Below, in pieces: positions 63,764-64,000 of a DNA stretch of 64,000 bases. Both the position numbers and the translations under genes were made by a program. Where the stretch lies: contig BMQD01000018.1 in NCBI GenBank assembly GCA_014647935.1, forward strand, positions 92,396-156,395, written 5' to 3'. Below the pieces are notes generated by a model. It was not told where the DNA came from. It saw only the letters and a list, made by a program, of their open reading frames with translations, and searched no databases. Each line of letters begins with the position of its first letter. The stretch's first letter is position 1. The DNA comes from Planomonospora parontospora (GTDB lineage Bacteria; Actinomycetota; Actinomycetes; Streptosporangiales; Streptosporangiaceae).

Positions 63764-64000
63764 TTGACGTCGCCGAGATCCGGCGCAAACCACTCCACTC
63801 ACTCCGGTGACTTCGATGTGGTTTGCCGTGTTCTGTCGACAATCCCCTGAAACCAACGGCTTCAGAGATCGGTTCGCAGAACCGCTCAAGGGCTGGTAAG
63901 TTTGAGGGGTTGCCTCGGAAACGGGGCGGTCCGAATTCTAGAAAGATCGGCCAGACCGGGTCAAATTGACACGGAAAAGCGGATCTGAAAGAATAAAGAC
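63764..64000 (+). promoter_or_regulatory. stacked promoters, probable rRNA operon leader (gene beyond edge)
   Basis: This gene-free stretch is AT-richer than the rest. Three promoter-like arrangements lie in tandem. TTGACA (63967-63972) is the perfect -35 consensus, followed by a 17-bp spacer and AAGAAT. TTGCCT (63910-63915) is 18 bp from AATTCT. TTCGCA (near 63873) is 18 bp from TAAGTT. The segment GGAAAAGCGGATCTGA resembles leaders before actinobacterial 16S genes. No rRNA sequence is in the window, so the target is inferred. Confidence 0.55.
63785..63826. repeat. 9-bp inverted repeat in rRNA-like upstream region
   Basis: GCAAACCAC (63785-63793) and GTGGTTTGC (63818-63826) are perfect reverse complements 24 bp apart. 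It may be a protein-binding site or the end of an upstream transcript. Confidence 0.6.

Overview
The window is a continuous piece of a very GC-rich actinobacterial chromosome. GTG starts are common, strong GGAGG-type ribosome sites are frequent, and reverse-frame shadows are long. The gene order hypothetical - purF - purM - DUF3073 - valine dehydrogenase - hypothetical - bldC and an almost invariant BldC protein point to a sporulating actinomycete. The Streptosporangiales are my best guess, but there is no rRNA gene in the window to confirm it. No prophage, transposase, CRISPR array or tRNA gene was seen.

Layout, left to right. (1) 1-3177: minus-strand operon of an ABC exporter plus an OmpR-type two-component system whose kinase runs off the left edge. 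(2) 3391-10415: accessory genes (O-methyltransferase, chemotaxis-type receptor, MocR regulator, a broken DsbA-like gene, an isochorismatase-fold hydrolase, two PAP2 phosphatases). (3) 10582-18253: GAF-ANTAR regulator, pyrD, a copZ copper chaperone with its own CsoR-like operator, a GH20 hexosaminidase, a cell-wall amidase lipoprotein, and divergent LacI and TetR regulators. (4) 18533-26190: the conserved bldC-vdh-DUF3073-purM-purF block. (5) 26310-35008: a PhoX phosphatase behind a clear PHO box, an AraC/GyrI regulator, an MFS exporter, a Crp-family regulator next to a membrane nucleotide cyclase, and a Uma2 nuclease. (6) 35115-39200: purS, an anti-sigma-type ATPase, purQ and purL. (7) 39540-43095: E1alpha, E1beta and E2 of a 2-oxoacid dehydrogenase. 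(8) 43632-47803: the most unusual locus, a tight four-gene operon (Nudix/winged-helix regulator, J-domain plus degenerate kinase, VWA protein, divergent adenylosuccinate-synthetase-like enzyme) behind a four-half-site operator. (9) 48052-63592: acyl-CoA dehydrogenase, Nramp-like transporter, methyltransferase, VOC protein, molybdopterin oxidoreductase, M28 peptidase, an LPG-synthase-like membrane protein, aldo/keto reductase and oligopeptidase B. (10) 63764-64000: gene-free DNA with stacked promoter-like elements that probably leads into an rRNA operon beyond the right edge.

Purine synthesis is the main housekeeping theme (purF, purM, purL, purQ, purS), with pyrD for pyrimidines. Valine dehydrogenase and the E1/E2 genes could together feed branched-chain acyl-CoA. 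Several regulatory sites can be read directly: 11-bp repeats before the ABC operon, a CsoR-like site, a four-unit PHO box, the Nudix operator and two palindromes before the acyl-CoA dehydrogenase. Short imperfect tandem duplications (15-67 bp) recur in spacers and gene ends; the most striking duplicates the convergent 3' ends of two genes at 43544-43677.
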